This document shows, one piece after another, positions 10,879 to 18,769 of a stretch of DNA of 64,000 nucleotides. Positions within the stretch are counted from its first letter, which is position 1, and each line of letters starts with the position of its first letter. The stretch spans positions 124,001 through 188,000 of the forward strand of contig NZ_JABFMX010000004.1 of the NCBI RefSeq assembly GCF_013359735.1, written 5' to 3'. Both the position numbers and the translations under genes were made by a program. The notes under the pieces were generated by a model. The model was not told the origin of the DNA. It ran no database searches and saw only the letters and a program-made list of their open reading frames with translations. This stretch comes from Arthrobacter sp. C9C5. GTDB lineage: Bacteria; Actinomycetota; Actinomycetes; Actinomycetales; Micrococcaceae.

Positions 10879-11883
10879 TCAGCCGAGCAGGCCCGGCACG
10901 ATCAGCAGCGCCGTGGGCAGCGCCAGCAGCAGCAGGCAGGCGCCCAACACGCCGAGGCGCAACGCCTCCGGCAGCGGCGGCTGGGGCGAGAGCAGCCGGC
11001 TGACGCGGGAAGCGGTGGTCATCGCCGAACCGGCGCCTCCGGTGGCGCCGGGCTGGCCGGCGTCGGCCTCCGTGCCGGCGTCGCCGAACCCCATCCGGGC
11101 CGCCGGCGCCGCCGCGGCATCAGAAAGACCGGCGGAACCGCTCGCCACGATCGCGATCGCCTTGATCAGGGTGGCTTTGCTTTCGGTTTTCAGGGCCACG
11201 TCGTCGGCGAGCATCTCGATCAGCGAGTTCACGGCCTCCTGCGCGAGGCGGGTGGTCGGCAGCCAGGGCAGAGCCTGCCGCCAGGCCGCGAACGCCCACA
11301 GCAGCAGGTGGTGGCGCTGGCTCAGGTGGGCGTTCTCGTGGATCAGGACCGCACGCAGTTCATCCGGTTCCAGGGCCGCCATCAGTCCGTCGGAGAGCAC
11401 CGTGACGGAGCGGGCGCCGCCAGGCAGGCAATAGGCCACGGGGGAGTCATGGCTGATCACCATGGTCCGGGCGCCGTCGGCCGAGGGGGAGGCGAGCAGC
11501 GCGAGCAGCTCGCGGTGCCGCCGCCGCTGGCGCTGGATCTTGTAATAGGTGAGCAGCAGGGTGAAGACCAGGTGCGCGCTCAATAGGGCCGCGGCCGAGA
11601 GGGCGAAGATATGCCAGAAGCCCAGCGCCGTGGTCGGCTCGTTGCGCAGGACCATGCCGGCCAGCGAGCGGAGGCCGGCCAGGAGGTTGTCCCCGACCGG
11701 CTCCAGGCCGTAGACGAGCATGGCGCCGATCATGGACAGCCCGCCCGCGAGGGCGATTGCCTGCCAGAGCAGCATGGCGGTGAAAGGGGAGCGGGCCGGC
11801 CACTGGGCACGCGAAAGCAGGATAGGTACCGGCCACGCCAGAACTATCGCCAGGACCGCCAGAAAGTATGAGGTCCAGAACAC
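10879..11883 (-). CDS. M56-family membrane metallopeptidase (BlaR1-like, short form)
   Basis: This is an integral membrane zinc protease, 334 aa. Hydrophobic segments lie near residues 4-24, 36-58, 90-113 and 308-331. The cytoplasmic protease domain contains the HExxH motif as HENAH at 182-186, with ExxxD at E223-D227 as the further ligand. Unlike staphylococcal BlaR1 it has no C-terminal penicillin-binding sensor; only a final membrane helix follows a Gly/Ala-rich linker. It begins five bases after the BlaI-type repressor stop, so the two form one operon. By family analogy it should cleave or inactivate that repressor after a membrane signal, here probably linked to respiration, because the controlled genes are cydABDC. 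Confidence 0.88.
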   Translation of the reverse strand: MFWTSYFLAVLAIVLAWPVPILLSRAQWPARSPFTAMLLWQAIALAGGLSMIGAMLVYGLEPVGDNLLAGLRSLAGMVLRNEPTTALGFWHIFALSAAALLSAHLVFTLLLTYYKIQRQRRRHRELLALLASPSADGARTMVISHDSPVAYCLPGGARSVTVLSDGLMAALEPDELRAVLIHENAHLSQRHHLLLWAFAAWRQALPWLPTTRLAQEAVNSLIEMLADDVALKTESKATLIKAIAIVASGSAGLSDAAAAPAARMGFGDAGTEADAGQPGATGGAGSAMTTASRVSRLLSPQPPLPEALRLGVLGACLLLLALPTALLIVPGLLG

Positions 11884-11888
11884 CGGTG

Positions 11889-12275
11889 TTAGCTGTGGTC
11901 CAGCAGTTTGCGCAGCGTTTCAGCTTCGGTCGCGGACACGGAACCAATGAAGCGGGCCAGCACGGCCTCCCGGTCGGGGGCGGAGCCGAGCACCTCGTGC
12001 ATCAGTTCGGCGGTGTGGTCCGCGCGGCTGGAGACGGCCTGGTAGCGGTGCGGGCGGGTGCCGCGTTCCCGCTCCACCAGGCCCTTGCGCTCAAGCCGGG
12101 ACAGGACGGTCAACACGGTGGTGACGGCCAGGTCCTTGCCCTCGTGGCCGGCAGAGCCGCCCGCCGCCTTCGTGCTCTGCGCGAGCAGGTCCCGCAGGGT
12201 GTTCGCGGTCGCAGCCTCCTGGCCTGCCCAGAGCAGGTCCATCACTGCCCGTTCCAGTTCGCCGAGACTTGCCAT
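11889..12275 (-). CDS. BlaI/MecI/CopY-family transcriptional repressor
   Basis: This is a 128-aa winged-helix DNA-binding protein. Family marks are the N-terminal LGELERAVMDLLWAG, the recognition region TTVLTVLSRLERKGLVERERG, and a helical dimerisation tail. An insert rich in Gly/Ala/Ser (about residues 33-46) separates the early helices. I place the start at ATG 12275, with AAGGACG just upstream; the longer upstream reading crosses the promoter and operator. It is co-transcribed with the M56 protease and divergent from cydA. Three identical palindromes in the divergent region are its likely binding sites, one of them over its own promoter, indicating autoregulation. Confidence 0.92.
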   Translation of the reverse strand: MASLGELERAVMDLLWAGQEAATANTLRDLLAQSTKAAGGSAGHEGKDLAVTTVLTVLSRLERKGLVERERGTRPHRYQAVSSRADHTAELMHEVLGSAPDREAVLARFIGSVSATEAETLRKLLDHS

Positions 12276-12373
12276 TCCGTACGTCCTTCTTGAGTGCCGC
12301 CTTGGGCGGTGGTCCCGCCCCGGGTGGTTTGCCGGATACTTCAACGTTAAATTTACCGCGTTTTGCTCCCAGT

Positions 12374-12390
12374 TTCTACATGAGGTAGAA
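12374..12390. promoter_or_regulatory. BlaI-type operator 1
   Basis: TTCTAC-ATGAG-GTAGAA is a perfect six-base inverted repeat with a five-base spacer. It overlaps the probable -35 region of the repressor operon. Confidence 0.7.
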
Positions 12391-12517
12391 CAGGGCCGCC
12401 GCGGCGTGTCGCCTGCGGCGCCGGGGCGGGGCGGCCCGGCGCCCGGCCGCCCTGCGCCGATCCATTGCGGGGCAGGGCGCGCCGTGCCACGCTGGGGTGC
12501 GGGAGGGTGTGAACTTG

Positions 12518-12534
12518 TTCTACACTCTGTAGAA
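12518..12534. promoter_or_regulatory. BlaI-type operator 2
   Basis: TTCTAC-ACTCT-GTAGAA is identical in both arms to operator 1. It sits directly upstream of the cydA -10 candidate TATTAG (12536-12541), in the promoter spacer. Confidence 0.75.
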
Positions 12535-12541
12535 GTATTAG

Positions 12542-12558
12542 TTCTACACAACGTAGAA
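12542..12558. promoter_or_regulatory. BlaI-type operator 3
   Basis: TTCTAC-ACAAC-GTAGAA is the third identical palindrome. It starts 24 bases after operator 2 and covers the expected cydA transcription start. Confidence 0.75.
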
Positions 12559-12589
12559 ATCTCTCGGGAACCTAGCCAAAGGGACTGCC

Positions 12590-14188
12590 TTGGACGCCTT
12601 GGAAATCGCACGCTGGCAATTCGGCATCACCACCGTCTACCACTTCATGATGGTTCCGCTCACGATCGGCCTGGGGCTGGTAGTGGCGGTGATCCAGACT
12701 CTCTGGTACCGCACCGGCCGGCCCGAGTACCTCCGGATGACCAAGTTCTGGGGCAAGCTCTTCCTGATCAACTTCATCATGGGCGTGGCAACCGGCATCG
12801 TGCAGGAGTTCCAGTTCGGCATGGCGTGGAGCGAGTACAGCCGCTTCGTCGGAGATGTCTTCGGCGCGCCGCTCGCCATGGAGGCGCTGCTGGCCTTCTT
12901 CGTGGAATCCACCTTCCTGGGCCTCTGGATCTTCGGCTGGAAGCAACTCAAACGCGGCGTCCACCTGGCCTGCCTCTGGATCGCCGTCATCGGCTCGGTC
13001 TTCTCCGCCTACTTCATCATTGTGGCCAACAGTTGGATGCAGCACCCGGTGGGCGTCGAGATGATTGACGGGCGTCCGGTGATGACCGACGCCTGGGCCG
13101 TCTTCACCAACAACACGGCGCTCGTGGCCGTACCGCACACCCTCTTCGGCGCCCTCGCCGTCGCCGGGGCTTTCCTCCTCGGCATCGCCTGGTACCACCT
13201 GTGGCGCCGACGCCACGACGGCATCGACACGGTGGGTGCCGACGGCAAGGTGATCCCCGGGGAGTCGGAGATTCCGGGCCGGGACCGTGCGGACCACGCC
13301 GTCTGGATCCGCTCGCTGCGGATCGGCGCCGTCGTCGCGATGATCTCCTTCGCCGGCACCGCCATCACGGGCGACCTGCAGGGCAAGCTCATGTTTGAGC
13401 AGCAGCCCATGAAGATGGCCGCGGCCGAGGCCGCCTGCCACGACGGCACCGGCTTCTCCATCCTGAGCGTGGGCAACGTCGGCTCCAAGAACTGCGACGA
13501 CGTCGTCGCCGTGATCGAAGTCCCCGGCATCCTGTCCTTCCTGGCCAAGGGCGACTTCACCACCGAGGTCAAGGGCGTCAACAGCCTGCTGGAGAAGTAC
13601 AAGGCCGACTACGGCACGCACCTGCCGGACAACCCGATCTACGGGGACCGCGCCGGCCAGGAAATCCAGTACGTCCCGGTCATGGAAGTCACCTACTGGG
13701 GCTTCCGGATGATGATCGGCTTCGGCGGCGTCGCGGCCCTCGCCGCCCTCGTGGCGCTCTGGATCACCCGCAAGGGAACGGTCCCGGCCTCCCGCGGCCT
13801 GATGCGGCTCGCCGTATTCGGCATCCTGGCCCCCTTCGGCGCAAACGCCGCCGGCTGGATCTTCACCGAAATGGGCCGGCAGCCCTTCGTGGTTGCCCCC
13901 AACCCGGATCCCAGCGGGATCGACCAGGTCTTCATGTTCACCGCCGCGGCGGTGTCCCCGGGCGTCTCCGCCGGGGAGCTGCTGACCTCCCTGGTGGTGC
14001 TGACCGCCGTGTACGCGGTGCTGCTGGTGGTGGAGGTGAAGCTGCTGGTGAAGTACATCCGCGGCGGCGTGGTCTCCGCGATGCCCGAACTGGCCCACGC
14101 CCCGGCGGACGAAAACGAGGACCAGACCCCGCCCGGGGGCGCCCCCGGCAAGCGCGGGGCCGACGACGTCCTGGCCTTCGCCTACTAA
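12590..14188 (+). CDS. cydA: Cytochrome bd ubiquinol/menaquinol oxidase subunit I
   Basis: This 532-aa membrane subunit binds hemes b558, b595 and d and oxidises quinol while reducing oxygen to water. The N-terminus (ALEIARWQFGITTVYHF) holds the first heme ligand region; the Q-loop contains EQQPMKMAAAEA; the conserved GRQPW motif appears as GRQPF. About nine membrane segments are visible. The start is a TTG at 12590, five bases after AAAGGGA. It is the first gene of cydA-cydB-cydDC. Two BlaI-type operators overlap its promoter, so transcription is likely repressed by the neighbouring BlaI-type protein and released by the M56 protease. Confidence 0.95.
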   Translation: MDALEIARWQFGITTVYHFMMVPLTIGLGLVVAVIQTLWYRTGRPEYLRMTKFWGKLFLINFIMGVATGIVQEFQFGMAWSEYSRFVGDVFGAPLAMEALLAFFVESTFLGLWIFGWKQLKRGVHLACLWIAVIGSVFSAYFIIVANSWMQHPVGVEMIDGRPVMTDAWAVFTNNTALVAVPHTLFGALAVAGAFLLGIAWYHLWRRRHDGIDTVGADGKVIPGESEIPGRDRADHAVWIRSLRIGAVVAMISFAGTAITGDLQGKLMFEQQPMKMAAAEAACHDGTGFSILSVGNVGSKNCDDVVAVIEVPGILSFLAKGDFTTEVKGVNSLLEKYKADYGTHLPDNPIYGDRAGQEIQYVPVMEVTYWGFRMMIGFGGVAALAALVALWITRKGTVPASRGLMRLAVFGILAPFGANAAGWIFTEMGRQPFVVAPNPDPSGIDQVFMFTAAAVSPGVSAGELLTSLVVLTAVYAVLLVVEVKLLVKYIRGGVVSAMPELAHAPADENEDQTPPGGAPGKRGADDVLAFAY

Positions 14189-14221
14189 CGGCCCCCGAAC
14201 AAGAAGCAGAGGAAATTCAGC

Positions 14222-15271
14222 ATGGAACTGCTACCCACCATTTGGTTCATTGCCATCGCGGTGCTGTGGACGGGCTATCTCTTCCTGGAGGGCTTTGACC
14301 TTGGCGTCGGCATGCTTATGAAGGGCTTCGCCCGGAACAACACCGAACGTCGGGTGCTGCTCAACACCATCGGCCCGGTCTGGGACGGCAACGAGGTGTG
14401 GCTGCTCACCGCCGGCGGCGCCACGTTCGCGGCCTTCCCGCTCTGGTACGCCTCGCTGTTCTCCGCCCTGTACCTGCCGCTGCTGCTGGTCCTGGTGGCG
14501 CTGATCTTCCGCGCTGTGGCCTTCGAATACCGCGGCAAGGTAGACACCCCGCAGTGGCGTGCGCGCTGGGACTGGGCGATCGTGCTGGGTTCCCTGGTCG
14601 CCGCATTCGGGGTCGGCGCGGCCCTGGCGCTGACCACCACGGGGCTGCCGCTGAACGCCAACGGTGACCGCGAGGGCGGCCCGTTTGCCTGGTTCAGCGC
14701 CTACGCGGTGCTGGGCGGCCTCGCCGTCGTCGGTTTCTCGCTGCTGCACGCGCTGGCGTTCCTGGCGTTGAAGACCGACGGCGACGTCCGGCACCGCGCA
14801 CGGCAGTGGTTCGTCCGGCTGCTGCCGGTGCTGCTCCTGCCGATCGCCGGCTGGGCGATCGTGCTGCAGCTGCAAAGCGGCAAGGCCTGGACCGTGGCCG
14901 CCGTCGTCGCCGCCGTCGTGGCGGCCGGCCTGGCCTGGAACTTCGCCCGTGGCGGCGCGGAAGGCAGGGCCTTCCTGTCGCTGGGCGTCTTCCTGCTGCT
15001 CGGCAGCGCCTCGATTTTCGGCGCGGCCTTCCCGGTGGTGCTGCCCTCGACCCTCAACCCGGACTTCAGCCTGACGGTCGCCAACGCCTCGTCCTCGGAC
15101 TACACCCTGGGCCTGATGACCATCGTGGCTTGCATCGGGCTGCCGCTCGTCCTCGCCTACCAGGCCTGGACCTACTGGGTGTTCCGGCGCCGGGTGAGCG
15201 CCGACCACATTCCGGAAGCGCACAGTTTCCTGCCCGCGATCGCCGCCAAGGCCCTGGCGCCGAAGGACTAG
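14222..15271 (+). CDS. cydB: Cytochrome bd oxidase subunit II
   Basis: This is the second membrane subunit of cytochrome bd oxidase, 349 aa with about eight or nine hydrophobic segments. It begins LPTIWFIAIAVLWTGYLFLEG, with family motifs FDLGVGML and GPVWDGNEVWLLTAGGA. It supports assembly and heme binding of CydA at the cytoplasmic membrane. It starts 33 bases after cydA with an AGAGGAAA ribosome site and ends six bases before the fused cydDC gene, which indicates one transcript. Confidence 0.95.
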   Translation: MELLPTIWFIAIAVLWTGYLFLEGFDLGVGMLMKGFARNNTERRVLLNTIGPVWDGNEVWLLTAGGATFAAFPLWYASLFSALYLPLLLVLVALIFRAVAFEYRGKVDTPQWRARWDWAIVLGSLVAAFGVGAALALTTTGLPLNANGDREGGPFAWFSAYAVLGGLAVVGFSLLHALAFLALKTDGDVRHRARQWFVRLLPVLLLPIAGWAIVLQLQSGKAWTVAAVVAAVVAAGLAWNFARGGAEGRAFLSLGVFLLLGSASIFGAAFPVVLPSTLNPDFSLTVANASSSDYTLGLMTIVACIGLPLVLAYQAWTYWVFRRRVSADHIPEAHSFLPAIAAKALAPKD

Positions 15272-15277
15272 CCGCCG

Positions 15278-18200
15278 ATGAGACCGCAGTTCCCCGCAGG
15301 CCCCGCCACCCGTTCCGCGCTCTACCTGCTGGGGCTGCTGGCTGCCCTCAAAGCGCTGTCCCTCGTGCTGATTGGGCAGGCGGTCGCCGCCATGCTGGCC
15401 GGCCTGATGGCGCACAACCCCGTCTGGGCCGAACAGCTCGGCTGGGGACTGGCCGGGGTGGTACTGCGCTCGCTCACCGTGTGGGCCCAGGCGGTGGCAG
15501 CCCGCCGCGCCGCGCTGGGCGTCAAGGAGGAACTGCGCGCACGGCTGCTGGAACGGACCCTGCACACCGGGACCCGCACCGCCGGTCCGGCCGACGGCGG
15601 ACTCGCGGTGCTGGCGACGCGTGGGCTGGATGCCCTGGATAACTACTACACCCAGTTCCTGCCGGCCCTGGTTAACTGTGCCGCGATCCCGCTGCTGCTT
15701 GGGGCGCGGATCCTCTTCGCGGATTGGATCAGCGCCGTGGTGATCGTCCTGACCGTCCCGCTCGTGCCGCTGTTCATGATCCTGATCGGCCGTTACACCG
15801 AGGACCGGGTCAGGGAAGCGCAGTCGGCCCTGGCCCGGCTCTCCGGGCACATGCTGGAGCTCGCCAAGGGCCTGCCCGTGCTGGTGGGCCTGGGCCGTGC
15901 TGCCGCCCAGCGCAAGGCCCTCGAGGACATCTCGGAGGAATACCGCTCCAAGACCATGGGGACCCTGCGCACCGCCTTCCTCTCCGCCCTGGCGCTGGAG
16001 CTCATCGCCACGATCTCCGTCGCCGTGGTGGCCGTCTTCATCGGTGTCCGGCTGGTGCACGGGGACATGGCGCTTGAGGCGGGGTTGCTGGCCCTGATCC
16101 TGGCCCCCGACTGCTATCTTCCGCTGCGCGAACTCGGCACCGCCCACCACGCCAGCGACGAAGGACGTGCGGCGCTCGCCGACACCACGGAGGTCCTCGA
16201 CGCCGTCCAGGCCGCAGCGCTCGTCCCGACTCCGGTCCGCCGGGACGGCGGCACTCCCGTCCCGCCGGCCGTCACGGTCCGGGAGCTGACCGTGCGCTAC
16301 GCCGGCCGCGCGGAGGCCGCCGTCGGACCGCTGAGCTTCACCGCCGCCCCCGGCGAGATCACCGCCCTCGACGGCCGCAGCGGGGCCGGTAAGAGCACCG
16401 TCCTGGGCGTCCTGGCCGGCACCATCGGCTCCGGTACCGGGGCTGAGGTCACCGGACGGCTGGAGGGGTTCGCGACGGCGGACCTCGCCTGGGTGCCGCA
16501 ACACCCCGTGATGGTGGAACCCACGGTGCTGGCGGAGGTCATGCTTTACCTCGGTGCCGCCCCCGACCGGTCCCCGGCGCAGGTTGATGCCGAAGCCACT
16601 GCCGAAGCCAGGCGGTGCCTCGCCGCCTGCGCCGCCGAACACCTCGCCGCGAAGCATCCCGCCGAGCTCAGCCCGGGGGAGCTGCGCCGGGTGGCCGTGG
16701 CCCGCGGGCTGGCCCGGATCGCGGCCGGCGCCACGGTGCTGCTGCTGGACGAGCCCACCGCGCACCTGGACCGGGCGTCCGCCGACGCGGTCAGCCGGAC
16801 CATTTCCGGACTGCGAGGAAGTGCCACGGTGCTGCTGGTGGCCCACGACCGGCAGACCCGCGAACTCGCGGACCGGCTGGTGACCGTCGGGGGACGTGCC
16901 GACGGCACCCTCGCCGCGGCCGTCGCGCCGTCTTCGGCTAGCGGACACCGCACCCCGGACGGGCAAGACTTCCCGCCGGCATCAGCCGACGTGGCCGGCC
17001 TCGACGCCGCGGGCGCTCCTGCCGGGGCCGTAACTTCAGCCGCCGGAACTGGGCGGTTTGGAACTTCTGCCGCCCAGCTGCGCCGGCTGCTTGCCCCGGT
17101 GGCCGCGAAGTTTGCCGCGGCCGGCATGGTCGGGATCCTGGCCGCGCTGTTCGCCGTCGCCCTGTCCGGGCTCTCCGGCTGGCTCATCATCCGGGCCAGC
17201 GAGCAGCCGCCTATCCTGTACCTGCTCACCGCAATCGTGGGGGTGCGCTTCTTTGGCGTCGGCCGCGCCGCCCTGCGGTACACCGAACGCCTGCTCCTGC
17301 ACGACGCCATCTTCACCGCGCTGACGCAGCTCCGCGGCCGGCTTTGGGAGTCGCTGAGCCGGCGGGCATTGTCGCTGCGGCGGCTCCTCCAGGGCGGCAA
17401 CGTACTGGGCGCCGTGGTGGACGACGTCGACACCGTCCGCGAACTGCTGCCGCGCGTCGTGCTGCCGCCGCTGACCGCCGTGGCCGTGGGCGTGGCCGCG
17501 GTCACGGGCGTCGGGCTGCTGCTCCCGGCAGCGCTGCCGGCCGTGATTGCCGCCGCCGCGATCAGTCTCGCGGCCGCGCCGGCCCTGGCACTGCTTGCGG
17601 ACCGGATGTCCGCCGGAACCGAGCAGCAGCTGCGGTCCGGCGTGCTGCGGCGGGTGGCCGCGGCGCTGGATGCCCGCGCCGAACTCCATGCCAACGGTGT
17701 GGGTGCCCCGGTCCTTGCCGATATCCACCGGGCCGACCGGGCGGCGACTGCCGCGTCGCAGCGTTCGGCCCTGGCCGAGGGGCTCGGGCAGGCGCTTACC
17801 GTGCTGGCCTGCGGGGCCGCCGCGCTGGCCAGCGCGGTCCTGGCCGCCCCGCTTGCCCTCAGCGGCGCCGTCGAGCCGGCGACCGTCGCCGTCGTCGTGC
17901 TGCTGCAGCTTGCCCTCGTGGAACCGTACTCGGCGATCACGACGGCGGTGCGGCAGTATCCGGCGCTGCGCTCGGTGCTGCGGCGCATCGGCGGCTCCGG
18001 CGTCCTGGACGCGGAGGAGCGCGAAGAATCCGGCGGACCAGTGCCGGTGGCGGAGCGGCCCGGCGGACGTCCCGGCCTGGAACTCGATCACTTGGCGGCG
18101 GCGTGGCCGGGCGGCACGGAGGTCTTCACCGGGCTGACCGCCAGTGCCGAACCGGGCCGCTGGCTCGCCGTGACCGGCGCCTCCGGTTCCGGGAAGTCCA

Positions 18201-18748
18201 CCCTGCTGGCCGTCATGCTTGGCTTCCTTCCGGCAGCGGACGGCCAGCTCTTCCTGACCGGACGCGCGGCCTGGTGCCCGCAGGAGGCGCACCTCTTCGA
18301 CTCGACTATCCGCGGCAACCTGATGCTGGGGCTGCCCGAGGGCGATCGTCCTACGGACGGAGGAACCGATGCGGCCGCGGGGCTTGACCGGCAACTAACC
18401 GCTGCGCTGTCCGCCGTTGGCCTGGATCCCTTGCTGACGCGGCTGGACCGTGGCCTGGACACCCCCATCGGGCCCGGCGGCACGTTCCTCAGCGGCGGGG
18501 AGCGCCAGCGCCTGGCGGTGGCCCGGACGCTGCTGACCGGCGCCGACGTGATCCTGCTCGACGAGCCCACGGCGCACCTGGACGCGGAGGCGGGCCGGGA
18601 AATGCTGGCCGAACTCCGGAGCGGGCTGGCGGCCCGCACGGTGGTCCTGGTGACGCACAACCCGGAGGACATCGGCCCGGAAGATAACCGGCTGGACCTC
18701 GACCGGGCGGGGACGCCACAGACGGAGCCGGTGCTGGCGCGGGGGTAG
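15278..18748 (+). CDS. cydDC: Fused CydD-CydC thiol/heme ABC exporter
   Basis: This is one 1156-aa chain containing both halves of the CydDC exporter, which is needed for cytochrome bd assembly and moves reduced thiols (and binds heme) across the membrane. The first half has a six-helix domain at about residues 10-310 and an ATPase with Walker A GRSGAGKST near 366, signature LSPGELRR near 464 and DEPTAHLD near 491. A 60-residue Ala/Pro-rich linker follows. The second half has membrane helices at about 600-870 and an ATPase with GASGSGKST near 968, LSGGERQR near 1071 and DEPTAHLD near 1095. It is cotranscribed with cydAB. Separate cydD and cydC genes are usual in other bacteria; fusion is known in actinobacteria. 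Confidence 0.94.
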   Translation: MRPQFPAGPATRSALYLLGLLAALKALSLVLIGQAVAAMLAGLMAHNPVWAEQLGWGLAGVVLRSLTVWAQAVAARRAALGVKEELRARLLERTLHTGTRTAGPADGGLAVLATRGLDALDNYYTQFLPALVNCAAIPLLLGARILFADWISAVVIVLTVPLVPLFMILIGRYTEDRVREAQSALARLSGHMLELAKGLPVLVGLGRAAAQRKALEDISEEYRSKTMGTLRTAFLSALALELIATISVAVVAVFIGVRLVHGDMALEAGLLALILAPDCYLPLRELGTAHHASDEGRAALADTTEVLDAVQAAALVPTPVRRDGGTPVPPAVTVRELTVRYAGRAEAAVGPLSFTAAPGEITALDGRSGAGKSTVLGVLAGTIGSGTGAEVTGRLEGFATADLAWVPQHPVMVEPTVLAEVMLYLGAAPDRSPAQVDAEATAEARRCLAACAAEHLAAKHPAELSPGELRRVAVARGLARIAAGATVLLLDEPTAHLDRASADAVSRTISGLRGSATVLLVAHDRQTRELADRLVTVGGRADGTLAAAVAPSSASGHRTPDGQDFPPASADVAGLDAAGAPAGAVTSAAGTGRFGTSAAQLRRLLAPVAAKFAAAGMVGILAALFAVALSGLSGWLIIRASEQPPILYLLTAIVGVRFFGVGRAALRYTERLLLHDAIFTALTQLRGRLWESLSRRALSLRRLLQGGNVLGAVVDDVDTVRELLPRVVLPPLTAVAVGVAAVTGVGLLLPAALPAVIAAAAISLAAAPALALLADRMSAGTEQQLRSGVLRRVAAALDARAELHANGVGAPVLADIHRADRAATAASQRSALAEGLGQALTVLACGAAALASAVLAAPLALSGAVEPATVAVVVLLQLALVEPYSAITTAVRQYPALRSVLRRIGGSGVLDAEEREESGGPVPVAERPGGRPGLELDHLAAAWPGGTEVFTGLTASAEPGRWLAVTGASGSGKSTLLAVMLGFLPAADGQLFLTGRAAWCPQEAHLFDSTIRGNLMLGLPEGDRPTDGGTDAAAGLDRQLTAALSAVGLDPLLTRLDRGLDTPIGPGGTFLSGGERQRLAVARTLLTGADVILLDEPTAHLDAEAGREMLAELRSGLAARTVVLVTHNPEDIGPEDNRLDLDRAGTPQTEPVLARG

Positions 18749-18757
18749 GGCCGCCGT

Positions 18758-18769
18758 TAGCCTGTAGCC
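18758..18769 (+). promoter_or_regulatory. -10 box of a leaderless GNAT gene
   Basis: TAGCCT at 18758-18763 is six bases before ATG 18770, with no ribosome site. A leaderless transcript is likely, separate from the cyd operon. Confidence 0.5.

Larger units (their letters stand above)
12276..12589. other. Divergent control region blaI-like / cydA
   Basis: This 314-base region contains three perfect TTCTAC-N5-GTAGAA palindromes and promoters in both directions. A TAAATT hexamer on the minus strand (near 12354-12349) is a likely -10 for the repressor operon. TATTAG at 12536-12541 is a likely -10 for cydA. A GC-rich stretch of about 120 bases separates the two halves. Confidence 0.7.

Noticed and set aside
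10879..12275. Beta-lactam resistance locus
   Set aside because: Although the genes are BlaI/BlaR1-like, there is no beta-lactamase or penicillin-binding sensor domain, and the shared operators lie in front of cydA.
14231..16966. 911-residue open frame opposite cydB and cydDC
   Set aside because: Composition (Gly/Gln/Arg/His-rich, no domains) is that of an antisense shadow; the plus-strand genes have clear domains.
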